A DNA stretch of 64,000 bases from Dermatophagoides farinae (GCF_024713945.1 NC_134678.1:2108001-2172000), one strand, 5' to 3'; positions 23,415 through 37,909 are shown, numbered from the stretch's first letter. Program-made: numbers and translations. Notes: generated by a model not told the origin, from the letters alone.

Positions 23415-26400
23415 GTAAGTTCACTCTCATTTTCTTTTTCTCTACTTTCATTCCATTTCCTTTGCACACACACACCCACATAAAATTCAATATAAAAAAA
23501 CAATATCTAACTGAAAGGAATCGAATAAGAAAGTAACATCCGTGATGCAATTTTCACTTTATTTGAATTTAAAATTACACACACACGCTAAATCCATTCC
23601 ATGATGATGATCATGGATTTCATTTTGTTCTCGTAAGAATTGATATTGTATGAACAAAAAGAAAGCAAAAAATAATAATAAAAAACTCACACACGCATTC
23701 GAAACATATGACACTGACTAAAAGACGAAAAAAAAACAATCCTGGCTTGTCCAGAAGTTGGAATTTTTCATCTTATATTCTTCATTGTTTTTGCTTGCTT
23801 GCGTAAGAATTTTGCCGATTACCCAGCAAAAAAAAAGTGGCAAGGAAACGAAAAACTTTTAATGGAATTTTAACTACTTTGATTCTTTTTTTTGTGTGTG
23901 TGGGTGAAGTTTTTTTTCGTTATTACGCCAACTTGGTCCTCGGCGAGTGTGTGTGTGTAATATATAAAACTAATGTTACAATAAACATTGAGAGTAAAAT
24001 TTCATTCTTTTTCTTTTTTTTTTTTGATCGTTTTGAATTGCTTAATTGCCATCCGATCAATCAATGATAAAACAAACATTAAATGAAAACAAAAAATCCA
24101 GCATTCATCATTATCACTATATAATGGTGATGATGATGATCATATCTGAAAACAAACAAACATACAAAGAATTTAATGAAATCCAAAATAATTTTTCTTG
24201 AAATAGTGAACAAAAGAAAAAAAAAGTTGTTTGCGTGAGCAAAATGCATCACCATCATCATTATTATTGTCATCATAAGCAATTGGTGATAGTGGAAAAA
24301 AAACAATCATTATTCCGGTGACCGGATATAACAGAGACAAAAAAAAACAAAATAAAAAAATCTTTGAATCTAAATGATTGCCAATTTGTCATTTCCGACG
24401 GCATATTTTCATTGTTTTTGTTTTGTTTCAAGTTATCCTATTCTATTCTATTCTGTTTATCTGTTTGCATGTTTGATTTTGTTTTTGTTTTTGTTTTTTA
24501 TCAACATGACAGCATAATGGTGATGATGATGATGATCATTGAATCGTTTTTTTTAATCGTTTGAAAGGATTTAAATCCATTCTATGGTGGATACGAATAT
24601 TTGTTTGGATTTAGATGATAATAATAATTTTTTTTTTCGTCAAACAAACACCCTAGAAAAAAAATGGCTTTTATTTTTCTTTTTCTGTTTAGTTTAAATG
24701 TTGAATTTAAATTGTTCACAGTATGAATGGATGAATGGATTTTTTTTTTATTCTCTCATAAAATGTGTGGAATTTTTTTTTCTTTTGCTTCGTTTGGTTT
24801 CGTTGAAGTAGTCGAATAATTGATTGCCTAAAGGCATCCATCAATCCATTCTTTTTTTTTCTCTCTCTCTCCCTTTCACTCTTTACTATGTTTCCACAAC
24901 CACACACACACACATTTGTTTATGTGTGTGTGTGTGTGTGTTTATAGAAAAAATATTTGAAAATTCATTCACTGAAAAGCAAAAAAAAAATTGTCTAAAA
25001 ATTTGGGTTCACTAAAAAATGAGTGAATTTTTTTTTATTTTGCTTTTTGGTATGTATGCGTGGATATAAAATGAATGAATGCAAGTGAAAAACGGAGAAA
25101 AAAAAAGAAAAATCGTTTCAGAACCAACTATGTAATACCGAATAACAATCAACAACAACAACGACAACTACGACGACGACGAAAATAGCGATACGGAAAA
25201 AAAAGAATCTGCAATCCTAATGATCATAGCTTTAGTCATTGCATTCATTTGTGTTTGTATACGCGTGCAACTAGCTCATAAGTCAAAAAAAAAAAATGGG
25301 AATGAATGGAAAAAATGCACTTAAAGTGACTTGGAATATTCTTTATTCTATTCTATTTTTTATTTATATAAATATCCATTCAAACTATTGAATTTGTTAG
25401 CAAATTCATGATGATGATTATATGCGGTCGTATTCTGTTCATTAGTTGTCCATATTGTGTACATAAATGTGTGTTTGTGTGTATTGTAACTAATCTACCA
25501 ATTTTCCATTTGAAAATTTCAAATTGAAATTTTTATAATTTGTCGATAAACGGTGGTTTTTGCAGTTTTTTAGTGTAAAATTTTGAAAATTTATTTAAAT
25601 CGAATCGAATATTTATTTATAAATTTCATTTTTTTTTTTTTTTGAAAAACATTTCCCATATCTCCAATATTTTGTTGTCGTTATTGTTGTTGGATATACA
25701 CAATTTGTAGTTGTAATTTTTTTCTACTTTTGTATTCTCTCTCTCAATTTGATCTCAAATTCCAATTCGATTTCATTTTTGGCTACTTTTCTTTAAGCTA
25801 CTATATAGCCAAAATGATTGCGATCAAACATACCGGTTGAATGATTTGCTTGTTTTATATTATGATACAACTAGACTAGAATCCAATTTCATAAATGGCA
25901 AAAGTTTCTTGAAGCGAAATTTAATCTTCATCTTCATTTGGTATCGACAATTTTTAGTCGTTGCTGTTATTATTGCTGCTGTCATCATCGTTGTCATCAT
26001 TTTGTCAGGAAATTATATTGGATCGATTATATATTATATTGATTATGAAATTTCACTTTTTTTCCCATTGATCTAATGATTTGTTGTGATGATTTTATCA
26101 TCTCTGCCTATGGTCAAATGTTTATGAAGTTTGTTTGTGTGTGTGGATGTGTCTTGATTATTTGTTTTGATAAATTAAATTTCATTTCATATGAAATTTA
26201 TTTATAGACACAATTTTTTTTGTATTTGTCTACTTTAGCTTATCTGAAAAAATTTTCTAATTTTGATTTTTCACATTTCTCACCATTGAATGAATGTGAA
26301 ATTGCAAGTTTCATATCAGATGCACACAATTAATTAAATTTAATAACATTTTTTTTCCTAGATAATTATCGATTATTTGATTCAAGTTTTAATACTCGAT

Positions 26401-26892
26401 TGTTTTGTTTAGTGAACAAAAAAATTTATCCAATACTAAGATGATTAGATGTTCTTATTTTCTCTAGAAAAAAGGATTCTGGATTTTTATTACTCGATCA
26501 CAATTTCATTCGTTTTCTGGTGCATGATTTCCAAAAAAATCGTCGTTTATAAACAGACCGATCGACCAACCAGAAAGAAAAAATTTCCAAAAACAACCCA
26601 CACACACACACATTCATTTATCGAACTTTTTTTTGTTCCAGACAACTTACGATGTTTTCGTTTTCATCACTTTCATCCACTTTCACTTTATAGCAACATA
26701 ACTACCATACCATGTCACATCGACACACCTAGCCTTTTTTATAATTTTTTCTTTTAAATTTTTAAAAAATGCCTTGAGGTGACTTGTGTATTCCGGAAAG
26801 AAAAGCTTTTTTTATGAATCAAATAATAAATGAACGAAATAAAAAAAAAATTCCGTCATCATACCCATGTTATATTTACTTTATTTTATCAT

Positions 26893-27081
26893 TCATGTTT
26901 GAAAACATAGCACCGAAAGAAAGAAGAAGAAAATTTTTTCATTCCAAATAGTCCGGGCATCGGCGTTGATACGGTAAATTTAGCTAATTTGATGGCCGTT
27001 GCTGTTTAACTTGACGGTGGCTGCAATATCAAGAGTGACGAAACAAAGTACGAATGAAATAACGGTTTCCAACCATTTCAT
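26893..27081 (-). pseudogene. Possible relic exon with signal-peptide-like start
   Basis: A patch with higher G+C than its surroundings. From an ATG at 27081 the minus strand reads 33 codons with a textbook secretory start (MKWLETVISFVLCFVTLDIA), then a stop at 26980-26982. The same frame continues for 28 more codons (including IYRINADARTIW) before a stop at 26893-26895. The spacing I-x-x-I-N-x5-T/I-W weakly recalls the C1-protease propeptide of cathepsin B, but this is too short to assign. It could be a decayed first exon of a secreted protein, a chance frame, or a gene whose first exon ends near the first stop. I did not find its other exons. Confidence 0.28.
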
Positions 27082-27772
27082 GCTATGATGATTCGGTTTT
27101 TAGATTTATTGTTTTTGTTTTCTTCTACCATTGTTTTTGGCCAAGAAACCGTTTCTAGTACACTTTTCAGATGCCTTTTTAATGTATGCTACAGTTTCTA
27201 GTTGATAGTGGTTTGCCAATCAATGTAAAAAGCTTTTTTTTGTATTTTGTCCCACCATTTCATGGAATGAAATTAAATAAAATTTAATTTTAGCCATTTT
27301 GTATTACATAGTGATTAGAGACTTGAAATGGCTAAGATAAAATCAAAAAAAATGCGAAAGAATAAAAAAAGCAATGACAGGATTGAAGAGGATGACCGAA
27401 TGATTTTCAAGATAATTGAATCGAAACATTTGTATTTATGTGCAATACATGTCAATGAATTTTTTTTCCCAATTTATATTCATTGATGACATATACTTAT
27501 CGAATTTTTTTTTTGTTATTGTATGAATGAAATGAAAGAATTATGATGCTACAATCATACAACATTCTAGAACAGTAATATGATTGAACAGGAACAAAAA
27601 ATATTTACAAGAAGCAATCCTGAAACAAATCAACACACGCAACATTCATTGAAAATTTATGACAATATACATTTACGATAATAAGAATACTAATACTTAT
27701 AATAATAATAATATCCGTAACAACCGAAAAACTAAACCAAACCCTAAATTAAGTGGTTTAGATGTGATTCTT

Positions 27773-27841
27773 TGTGTGTGTGTGTGTGTGTGTGGGTTTC
27801 TGTGTACATTATCAATATACCAAAACACACACACACACACA
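27773..27841. repeat. Facing (GT)n and (CA)n arrays, potential hairpin
   Basis: A GT array (27773-27794) is followed 28 bases later by a CA array (27823-27841). An RNA spanning both could form a hairpin stem of about 18-20 bp with a 28-nt loop. It lies in the first intron of the receptor gene. Confidence 0.7.
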
Positions 27842-30800
27842 TCATTTAGAAATGGAGATGAGAATTGTCGATTCCGGCAATTGTTGTCATTGTTTGTTTG
27901 TTTGTTTTTTCTATTTTTATTTTTTTTCAACATTACAGATTTGATGACAATTTTTGTTTCGTTTGATCGTTATTCTTTAGATGACATCCTATGATGTCAT
28001 CTGTCTTTATGAAATTATGATGAACGAAAAAAAAATCTCGTACATACAGCGATAGGGTTAATCAAATTTTTTTTTTTTTTTGGTCTGCCGCCATCATCAT
28101 CATCGAGTGTCACCTAAAATATTGTGTATGATGATGGGTTTTTTTTTGTTTTTTTTTCGGGCCTGATATTTCAAATGTCTCCCTGTTCGTGTGCGTGTAT
28201 GTTCGTGTTTGTTTGGATTCTAAATTTTTTTTCTCTTCCAAAATCATTTCACAATGTTGATGATGATGATGATAATGTCGTTGGTATGCATTAATTAGAT
28301 TTCTATTTTGTTCCATCCATATCTCTTCACTGGTCCCAAAAAAAAAATTTTTTTTTATTACCATTTCCAAGGAACAAGATATGAAAATTGAAGCAAAAAA
28401 AAAACGAAATTCACAGAAAAAATAAATAAAAATTCTTCACACATATGGTTCATACATAAATTTCACTTTTATTTATGACATAATATAGATCCTGCAAGTG
28501 AGTAAAAAATAAAAAAATGAAAAGATTTCAGCAAAACATTATTATGAAAATAGAATTGAACATCATCATCATCATCGTTGTCCTCGTTGGTTTATTGAAC
28601 TGATGCTAGCACATTCTGTCATTTTACCTTAAAATCACGACTATGAGTCGCAACTACCGAAACGCAGATATTTTTTTCCATAAAGTAACCATTATTTATC
28701 AACATTTTTTTTATGTACAAGACGCATCTTATAGCCGAGATTTTAGGGTATATTTTAATATATTGATGTTTTTTTTTGTTGATTTATTGATTGATGATGA
28801 CAAACGGTACCCACGCACAAAAACAAATACAGAAAAAAATTGTCAACAATCTAGAGAGGTAAAGCATATTGAAATTCTTATCCATTCTTATTCGTTTGGA
28901 ATATTACTTTCATTTTCTATATCAATAATAACAATAATGATCATCATATATGAGTAAGTAATATGAATGACCAATGAATGATCTTGTTTAAATAAATGAT
29001 GAATTTTTTTTTTTTTTTGGTCATCTGATTTATGTTTGGAAACTTTCCAGAATTTATTTTTTCCCATATTTTTTTATTCCTTCTATTCTGTTCCAACGGT
29101 GGTGAATATTCTTTTTGTTGTGGTTTCACAGTTTGTTTGTTTACACTTAGCAATCGTTATGATTGTGATATGATGGTGATTGGATAATGAAAATGATCAT
29201 GATCCATCCAATTTGATCACATCATAATGATCATACTACATTTACTCAATAATTTATTGACGTTTGATATAATTATTGATTCAAAATGTCATAACATCAA
29301 TGACCACACAGACAAATGGGTGGAATACACACACACACGCACAAACTTACATTGAAAATGAGGCTAGAAGAAAAAAAAATGTCAAATCAACATCATTGAC
29401 ACATTTTTATTGGAATATTCTTTCATACTTACCATACATACTGTCACATTATTGCGTGTGATATATGAAATTCAAATTCATTTAGTTAATAGGATTCTAT
29501 CTATTTACTCATTGTTGATGTTGATGATGGGTTGACCAAAGTATTACAAAAAAAAATGGATATCAACATCTTATCATCAACGTCATTTTTATATTCGAAA
29601 AAAAATTAATGATCATCATATTGCTGTTGAAAAGTTAATTAGAAGAAGAAAAAATAAAAAAAATGTTGAATATGGCCACTATACGAAATAAATGAAGCGA
29701 TATATAGGATAAAATGAAATGAATTCAATTGAAATGAAATGAATGGCGTTAATGGACAACCATATAAGAATCATTATTGGGCAATTATTTTATTTTCTTT
29801 TTTATTATTAGTTTTTTCACATTCTGGATGTGCAAACATTCTAGTATCCAAAATAATAATAATAATCATGACATTCATATAGTATAGAATATGTCATCAT
29901 TATAACTTTTATGACAAAAAAAAGAGTAATATCATTGAATTGGTTTCATGTTTCACTATGAGATTTTTTTTTCTTCTTTCTGTAATTCAATGAATGAATC
30001 TGGAATTTTTTTTCTTTCTTTCTCGTTTGATTTCATTTTTATTTTCTCTTTGTATACTGTATATTTGTTGACCAAAAAAAAAAATTCTTGTATTCATTTG
30101 ATGATGAACTAATTCTCATTTTGTAAGCGAGAGAAAGAGAGGTGAATGAATTTGAATCTCGTAACCACCAAGTTATGTCTAGTGTTATGGTGTAACATTG
30201 CTTCTTCTTTGATTTGGAACAAAAATTATTTTCATTTTTATCCTTATAATTGTCCATCTGGGAAAGCAAATGAATGAATGGATAACCTAGATTTTCTCAT
30301 GTGTGGATAATTTTTTTTTATTCTGGAGTTATAATGATCGTAGAAATAAGATCACCAATAACAACAACAACAACGATGATAATAATAAAAAATTATTTGA
30401 TTTAATATCGTATATAACGAAGCAATAATGAAAAAAAAGAAAGAAAGAAAAATTTCTTCTCTCTGATCAATGTAAGATTTCATAATGACCAATGTTTCAA
30501 TGAGCTAGAATTCGTTCACAACAAAAAAAAACCATTGATGTAGTAGTAGTAGTAGTGGTGGTTGTTGTCTGGTGCAAATGGATTTTCGTGATGTGATCAA
30601 GAATTTTTCAATACCAAACATTTTGATACAGAATATTCTTTCTCTTCAACTAGATATTTACGATAATGATGAAATTGAAAGAAAAATCATCATAAATGTT
30701 GTTATGAACACACTTACACACACACACGCTATTCTTAATCAAGATTCATGTGTGCTTTTCACATAATTCAGTTATGAAAATGTTTTACGATACGATGAAT

Positions 30801-31222
30801 ATTATCCCGTTGAGTATTATCATCATCATCATCTTTGTCATCATGTTTTGTATCATTCTTGATTTTTTTTTTCTTTCGGAAATTTTGTTTCTTGTGCCCA
30901 AAAATGCTGATCAACGATCGTTATTGGTTATGTTGATGTATCCTATATTTCAATATGATGCCCCAGGTGAGAGGTTTGCAATTGATGATGATAATAATGA
31001 TGTGTACTGTTTTACTTTCATTTCATTCATATTTGGATGTCACTATCACATATATATTAACTTTGATTCTAATTTATCACATTGATTTTTTTTCTTCTAG
31101 TTTTCTATTTTCTTTTTATTTTCCTCTGTCATTTGGTGACAAGAATTCTTGATGTTACATTATTAAAATTAGAATCAAATGCATATGTTGTTGTTGTTGT
31201 TGAACATCCATTTATGTATGTA

Positions 31223-31287
31223 CAGTGCTATCTCGATTATCGATAATTGATTATGGAATTTTTCATTCATGAATCGAAGCATCACTG
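31223..31287. mobile_element. Possible decayed pogo-like mini-element
   Basis: The left end reads CAGTGCTATCTCGATTATC and the reverse complement of the right end reads CAGTGATGCTTCGATTC, an imperfect inverted pair over 65 bp. The CAGTG...CTCGATTATC tip resembles Tigger-like termini. A TA precedes the left end, but the right flank is TG inside a GT microsatellite, so the target duplication is not intact. Confidence 0.3.
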
Positions 31288-34200
31288 TGTGTGTGTGTGT
31301 GTGTGTTACAAATCGATTTTTATGCAATTTTTTTTTCTTTTCACCATATTTGCTTGCAGCATTTTACGATTATTATATCAATGAATCATAGTATCGTACA
31401 TTGTCAATAATTTTCATCATCATCAAAAATAACTAGCAATCAATGCTGTATTTATACTTTTAAATTGCTATTTTTTTCTTGTTGTTTTAGTTTTGTTTAC
31501 CAATATCGATAGTATCGATGTATCGTTCCATATCATGTGTCTATAATTGTTTTTATTATTAGTTTCAATTTAAAGAATTTCATTTTTTTTATATAATAAT
31601 ATGAATGTATCAGAATTCACACGTTGAATGAATTTTCAACTCAAACTTCAAACAATTTACCAACAATTTTGATGATGATTTATTCGTTTTGTTTTTTTTT
31701 ATCTGTTCCTGTTATTTGTTCTATTTTAATGGAATTCATTTCGTTTCATGTTAGATGTTTGGATGCTGGTATTTATTGATAATAACAACAAAATAACGAT
31801 AATAATAAAAGACAATGACAATGAATCAACAACAATAACAAATGACAATGAATTTGATATTGATTTATAATCACGTGATATTTTTTGTTGTTGTTGTTGT
31901 TGTTGTGAAGAAGAAGTATCCAATTGATATGAATCTTCATTTTGTGTGTTTGTTACCATTCATTGTAAATACTGTCGATTTGTCTACTTTTTTTTCACGT
32001 ATTTTACTTGAAACTGTTGTTGTTGAATTTATTTTTCATTTTTTTTCCTACTGTTTTGGAGAATTGAAATGCCTGATGCCACAGTTATTCCATTTTTGTT
32101 CAATCAATTCGTTATTGTTTTTGTTGTTGTTTAGAATGTTTGAAAATTGTAGATGGTGGTAGAGAGGGTGTTTGCAGAAAAAAAAGAAAAAGAAAAAATA
32201 AATAAAATGAAAAAATAGAAAAACAAAACAAAACAAACGAACCAAACTATGGTGAACAAAAAAAAAAAAAAAAAAAATTTCTCAACCAAACCAAAAAGAG
32301 TGGTATAAAAAACGACGAGAATGAAGAGAATGTATTTTTGCTCTTCTTTCTTTTCTATTCTTTCCAAGAATTATTTTTTTTTTGATGCTTTATCTTAATT
32401 TGATCCTGGAATTTATACGACGAACGAACAACATCGATGAGCAATGAAAAACGGTCTATCTTCGATTTTACTTTCATTGGCTTTTTTTTTATTTCACTGT
32501 TTTGGGCTGTTTGTCTTAGTATTTTTTTCTCATTCTCTTATACACAAGTTGCCCATTTATCAATTCTTTGAAATTTCCAATGAAAATCGAGTGTCGAAAG
32601 CGAATTTTATTTTTATTTTGGCTTTTTTTCATCTTTTTTTTGTCTCTTATTATTTGGCCGTTTGTTCGTTCATTGATTGGTTGTGTTCTATTTTCCAATG
32701 TGAAAAATATTCTCTAAGACTGTTATTTCGTTTTTCAAAGTTATCATTGGGTAAAAAAAAATTGGCGAGAAATTTTAGCTTTTTTTTCGTTTGTTTGTTA
32801 TTATGTAATGAGGGATATCTTTTCTCGATTCGTAATAATTTGATTTAAGATCAACACACAAATGAATACAAAACATTTTAAACCATTTAGAATTTCATTC
32901 ATTTATTTGTTTGTTTTAAAAATCGAGAATCAAATCTCAGTAACAAAACTTTGATGAATAAACATTCCTTCCAATTCATGTTGGAATGAAATGAAAAGAA
33001 AAAAGAAAAATCAAAATTGACAACAGGAGAAATTCAAGTTGAAAAATATATTTCAATACTTCTGGCTGTCTGGGCTACTGTGTAAAAAAAAATATAAACT
33101 TTTAAATCGATTTTTTTTACTTGGCTCAACGTTTCCTGCCACACACAAATCGAGAAAGACCAATAATAACAACAACAACAACAATGAAGAAATGACAACA
33201 AAACGAAAGAATCCAACTTTGTTAAAAGATTGCAGTGTGCGTGTTTTTTTTCTGTATTCTCTGTCGTTTTTTTTTCATAAAAAACGAAAAATTCCAATTT
33301 GATTCTTCGATATTTTATCCATTCATCCATTCCCTTTCGTTTCGTTTCATTTTAGTTTTGTGTATTATTTGAACAAAAAAAAAGTTTCTCGAATATTCCA
33401 TATTAGAACGTGAATCCGTTTTTTTTTTACTCTCAATCTCTCTCTCTGTGCTTTTTTTTCTCATTATTTTTTCTTCTTCGTTTCTAATTCAATCCAATCT
33501 TTTCAATGGACAATTTTTGATTTACTTTCTTTTGTAGTTGGAATTTTTCCATCTATATATATGTTTGTATGTATTATTCTGGTCATCATATGAATAAAAT
33601 TGAATCGAAATGAATGTATATTTGAATTATTTTGGATCGATATCATCTTACATTGACAACAGTGCATAGATGATGTCATTTTTTTACACACACACACACA
33701 AAACTAGCTCATGCAGAATGTCCATTCATGATCTGTTTATTTGCTAAATTTCATTTTCATTTCATAGAATAACAAACGAATTTCTATAGAGAGAACAGAA
33801 CAGAATTCAAATGTAAACTTGAAGTATTTTCTCTATATTTGCATAATAGTGTAAACGTTATGGAAATATATATAATTAACACATTTAATTGAAAATTATT
33901 CTTCTTGCCACATTATTTGGATTAATTCTTTTTCATTTGTTCGTCTACAACCAGTCGATTCGAAATAATCTCATAGTAATTTTAATAATGTTTTTTTTTA
34001 GCTGGCAACATTGACATTTTCGATCCATGAGATTATCGGTTGAATACCGGGCTTGTGAATACACGCACACACTAATTTACAAAGTTAAAGATAAAAAAAA
34101 ATAAAAAGGGATGGACATTTTTTCCAACAAAAAAAAATTCAAGATATCAACTGACCTTGACAACTTAAACACACATACACACACACACACATCAACCTAG

Positions 34201-34934
34201 TAACAAACAAACAAAACAAAAAAACTGGCAGCTGCCCATCATCATTATCATTATCTTTATTATTATATCAACAACAAATGATATAGTTGATGATAATTTC
34301 ATTCCTTCTCATTAGAGATTCTCTTGGTTGAGAAAAAAAATTCCACTCAACTAGTCAATTTGATATTCATATGACCACACTCTAATACTAATATATACTA
34401 CGTTCAATAACAACAAAAGAAATACCGGGAACGGGTACCGTGTGTGTGTGTCTGTGTATATTGGATTCAAGATGAACTAAGTCAGTTTTGTTTTCCATTT
34501 TCAATATAAACACACACACACACACAAGTGCATTGCCATACATTTTATATTTTAATCAATAGTTATTGAAAAGTTTGTTTTTTATATTTCATTTTTTTTC
34601 TCTTCTTTGAATCATAGAATAATATAAACCAGATTTGGTAAAAATAAAAGAAAAAAAAGAACATAACTTTGTATATGACAATATGGTGTTTGTATATGAG
34701 AAAAAAAAATTCACCAAAAACTCTGGGCTTGCCCATTTATTTTTTTATTTTTTTTTTTGCCACAATTGTGATTCAGAACCACCAACACCACTTTTTTTTA
34801 TTTCAAGTACAAAAATTCTGTATAATGATATCATGAAATCAGAAAAAAATTCCAGTTACTATTCGTCCATGATCATGAAATCTTGATTCACCTTGAAATA
34901 TAGGATAGATAAATGAGTAATAGCCGGAGATTCT

Positions 34935-35003
34935 ACACACACACACACACACACATATCCGGAATAATTCAATTGAATTGAATTGTGTGTGTGTGTGTGT
35001 GTG
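34935..35003. repeat. Facing (AC)n and (TG)n arrays around an AATT-rich core
   Basis: An AC array (34935-34955) and a TG array (34984-35003) flank a core that itself contains TTCAATTGAATTGAATT, so the whole 69 bp can form one hairpin with a partly self-complementary loop. It lies about 930 bp upstream of exon 2. Confidence 0.7.
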
Positions 35004-35932
35004 CGTCCGACCCAATCAAAATAAAAAAAGAACGATAAAGAATTCTCAATCACAATAAGACATTATTTTTATTCTATGATTCAATGTTTTAATTTAAATA
35101 ACGATGGCAGGAAAAAAAGTTTTTTTCTCTTTCTCTCTCTCTCTCTTTCTTTTTTTTCGTATGTGATGAGAGATCCTAACTACTACTACTTCTACTATTA
35201 TCATGCCGAGTAATGAAAGTTCAAAGAAAATGAAATCGAAACCGATCGCCGATATACAATGTGTACTCTTATTCATGAATTCATTTTGTTGATGATGATG
35301 ATGATGATAGAGACGATAACTATGCGAAATTCGGAATCTTTCTTTCTTCATTACTATGTCACATACACACACACACACACATTGTAAACACTTATATACA
35401 TTTTTATTGCTTTTGTACACACACACACGACATATTTGTGAACAAAAATTCTATGTTTAAGAAATAGAAATAGAAATGAAAATGAAAATGAAAACGAAAA
35501 CGAAAAAAAAGAGTTTTAGGCACCGATTCCAGATGTTACGTGTTTGGAATTTATGAAATTGATTGAAATGTATAGTCTAGGCTATGATAACAATAACAAC
35601 AACAACGGTCATATGATGATGGCTGAATTTTTTTCTTTTTTCGGTTTTATCTCTGTACGATGAATAAGAAAAGAAGAGAAAAATTTTCCAGAATTGCCGT
35701 TATTCACAACAGTGAATCTTTGATTCGTATTTTTTTTAATAATATTATTATTTGGTCAAAGTGTAGTATTTATTTTCATAATTTTATTTCATTTTTTTTT
35801 CACTGATTTTTATTTTATAAAATTTTCACCGGTTTAATAAACATTCAAAAACCTAACCTAACCTTTTTGAATTCATGATGATTTATCTGACTCATATTCT
35901 TTTTTTTTTTTTGTTTGCATTTTTCGTTGTAG

Positions 35933-36189
35933 ATACATTGATGGACAGATAATGAAAAGTTTACCCGCTGTTTATGAGCTAACATTACATCATAATCCAT
36001 GGCATTGTGATTGTGGCCTACGAACATTTCGTAAATGGATGATTGAACATCGTATACCATTATCATATTCACCTAATTGTACATTACCGGAACGTTTATT
36101 CGGTAAAAGTTGGAATCAATTGGAATTGGATGAATTTGCCTGTCCACCTATTGTTGTTTCAATCGATACCGAAGTTGTTGTTTATGAAG
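35933..36189 (+). CDS. Kekkon-like LRR-Ig receptor, exon 2 (last LRR and LRR C-cap)
   Basis: Encodes residues 394-480. It opens after TTTTCGTTGTAG and completes the Arg codon left by exon 1, giving an unbroken LRR (YIDGQIMKSLP). The LRR C-cap follows: NPWHCDCGLRTFRKW with C419 and C421, then C443 and C464, the usual four-cysteine cap. VSIDTEVVVYEG then begins the Ig domain A strand. The donor GAAG/GTAGGT at 36190 leaves one base (phase 1), completed by exon 3. The fit of phase, domain order and cysteine pattern makes this exon secure. Confidence 0.92.
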
Positions 36190-37879
36190 GTAGGTCAAAA
36201 AAAATTTTTTTTTTCTTTCAAAAAATGACAACTAAAAGTTGATGAACGGGAAATTCTGTAGCAAGAAATTTGCCAAAAAAAAATTAATTTCTTTATTCAT
36301 CCCATTGATGTTGTTATTATTATTGTTATATTCATGCTAGAATAATGTAATAATGATGATGATGATTAATTCTTTCATCAAAATTGATGAAAATCTAATT
36401 TCTAATCATAATAAGGTATTTATAACTTTTTATTTGTGTTCTTTTCTTTTTTTTTTTGTTGGATGAAAAGTTTTCTTTCTTTCCCCTTTTTGCCATCATT
36501 CTAAGAATATTTCATATATATATAGAAAAGATTTATGTTGCTCGTTATCGTTTTTTCCTTTCGTTATTGCTTTTTTTTCTATGCTGTTTAATGAATGAAT
36601 GTTGGTTGTAGTTGAAACTTAAATAAGTTATTAAGTTTTTTTTTCAATTTTCTTAATTTTCCTTTCTCACTATCTGAATTCTGTGTTGATGTTTATAGTG
36701 GATGGGCCAAATTTTTCGTTATTTTTTTTTGGCTCGTCTCACTAAAAGCAACCATACCAATCATCAACGATAACAGTATCAATAATCTAATGATGACAAG
36801 TAATCTATATTGGACAAGAATTTTATTGATTCATTTTTTCAATTAATCGTCTAAATATAATGAAATAAAATGGGAATCGATGTGTGTATGTGTGTGTGTG
36901 CTAAAATTCTCATTGACATTTTGAAAAATTCTCTTCACAAACATCCGATGAAAAGAAAAGAAAAAATTAAGTTTGAATCAAATGATTGATTATTATTTTT
37001 CTTTTTTTCCCTTCATATACACACACATAGACACAGAGAGGAAATTTATTTTTCGTGTGATAAAATAAATTGGATATAAAAAAAAAAAATTTTATCCAAA
37101 ATTGAATACATGGATGAATGATTTTATTCAACAGAATCGCAAATTCATTGTTGTTATTTGTAATTACATCATTAATAAATATATATATTATGACTGATAC
37201 TTATTGGATTGATTGATGAATGAATGAATGAAAGAAAAAAATGAATCAAGAATCAATGAATGAATTTTGTGCTCATTTTATTTCCAGTTATTAAATCCTT
37301 CACCATATAATAATAATGATGATGATGATGATAAGTATTATATGGGATATTTGCAACACAACGAAAAAAAAACCGAGTTTGCATCACTGCCTAACCTAAT
37401 TAATTGATTTGAATTTATTTTTATTATTGTTTTATTTCTGGGAAAAAAATCTACTAAATCTTAATAAGTGTGTGTGTGTGGTTATGATTCTTCACATCAT
37501 CATCATCATCATCACCATAATCGTCATAATGTTAATGGCTGATGATAATAATGATGATGATGAAATTATCAATCTTTTTTTTTGTTTCTCGTTTTTTTTT
37601 TTGGTTTTTTTCTGCCTGAATATATGAAAATAAATTAATGAATGTGGAAAAAAAATGAACAATGAAAACAATTTTCATTTTTTATGCATAAAATTTTTTT
37701 TTCATTCATTTTATTTACCAGGAAGAACGAGAGAGAGGGAAAAAAGTCAAATAATTTACAGTTGATATATATTGTGGTACAACTGCAGAAAAAAAAAGAA
37801 TCTGCCACTGGAAATTTGAAAATTATTGTCATTATCAACCACGCAATCATTATCATCATCATCATCATCATCATCATTA

Positions 37880-37909
37880 TTTTTGATGATTATTAATAAT
37901 CATCAAAAA
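37880..37909. other. 30-bp perfect palindrome
   Basis: Arms of 15 bp (TTTTTGATGATTATT and its exact complement) meet with no spacer, inside a CAT-repeat setting. It could extrude as a cruciform or form an RNA hairpin; more simply, it is a head-to-head meeting of CAT and ATG repeats. Confidence 0.75.

Larger units (their letters stand above)
23415..35932 (+). other. Intron between exons 1 and 2 (12,518 bp)
   Basis: Bounded by GTAAGT at 23415 and a poly-T tract plus GTTGTAG at 35932. Splicing across it restores an Arg codon and a continuous LRR (LHENKLR-YIDG). It contains only simple repeats apart from a possible minus-strand relic at 26893-27081, a possible decayed MITE at 31223-31287, and facing GT/CA arrays at 24899-24940, 27773-27841 and 34935-35003. 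Confidence 0.85.

Noticed and set aside
33960..34070. TTTTTTTTAG followed by a less A/T-rich stretch, considered as an alternative receptor exon
   Set aside because: In the phase required by exon 1 it meets a stop within four codons, and no LRR pattern appears in the other frames.
35851..35864. Interstitial telomere (TTAGG)n
   Set aside because: Fewer than three units in a repeat-rich A/T sequence; too short to claim a telomeric remnant.
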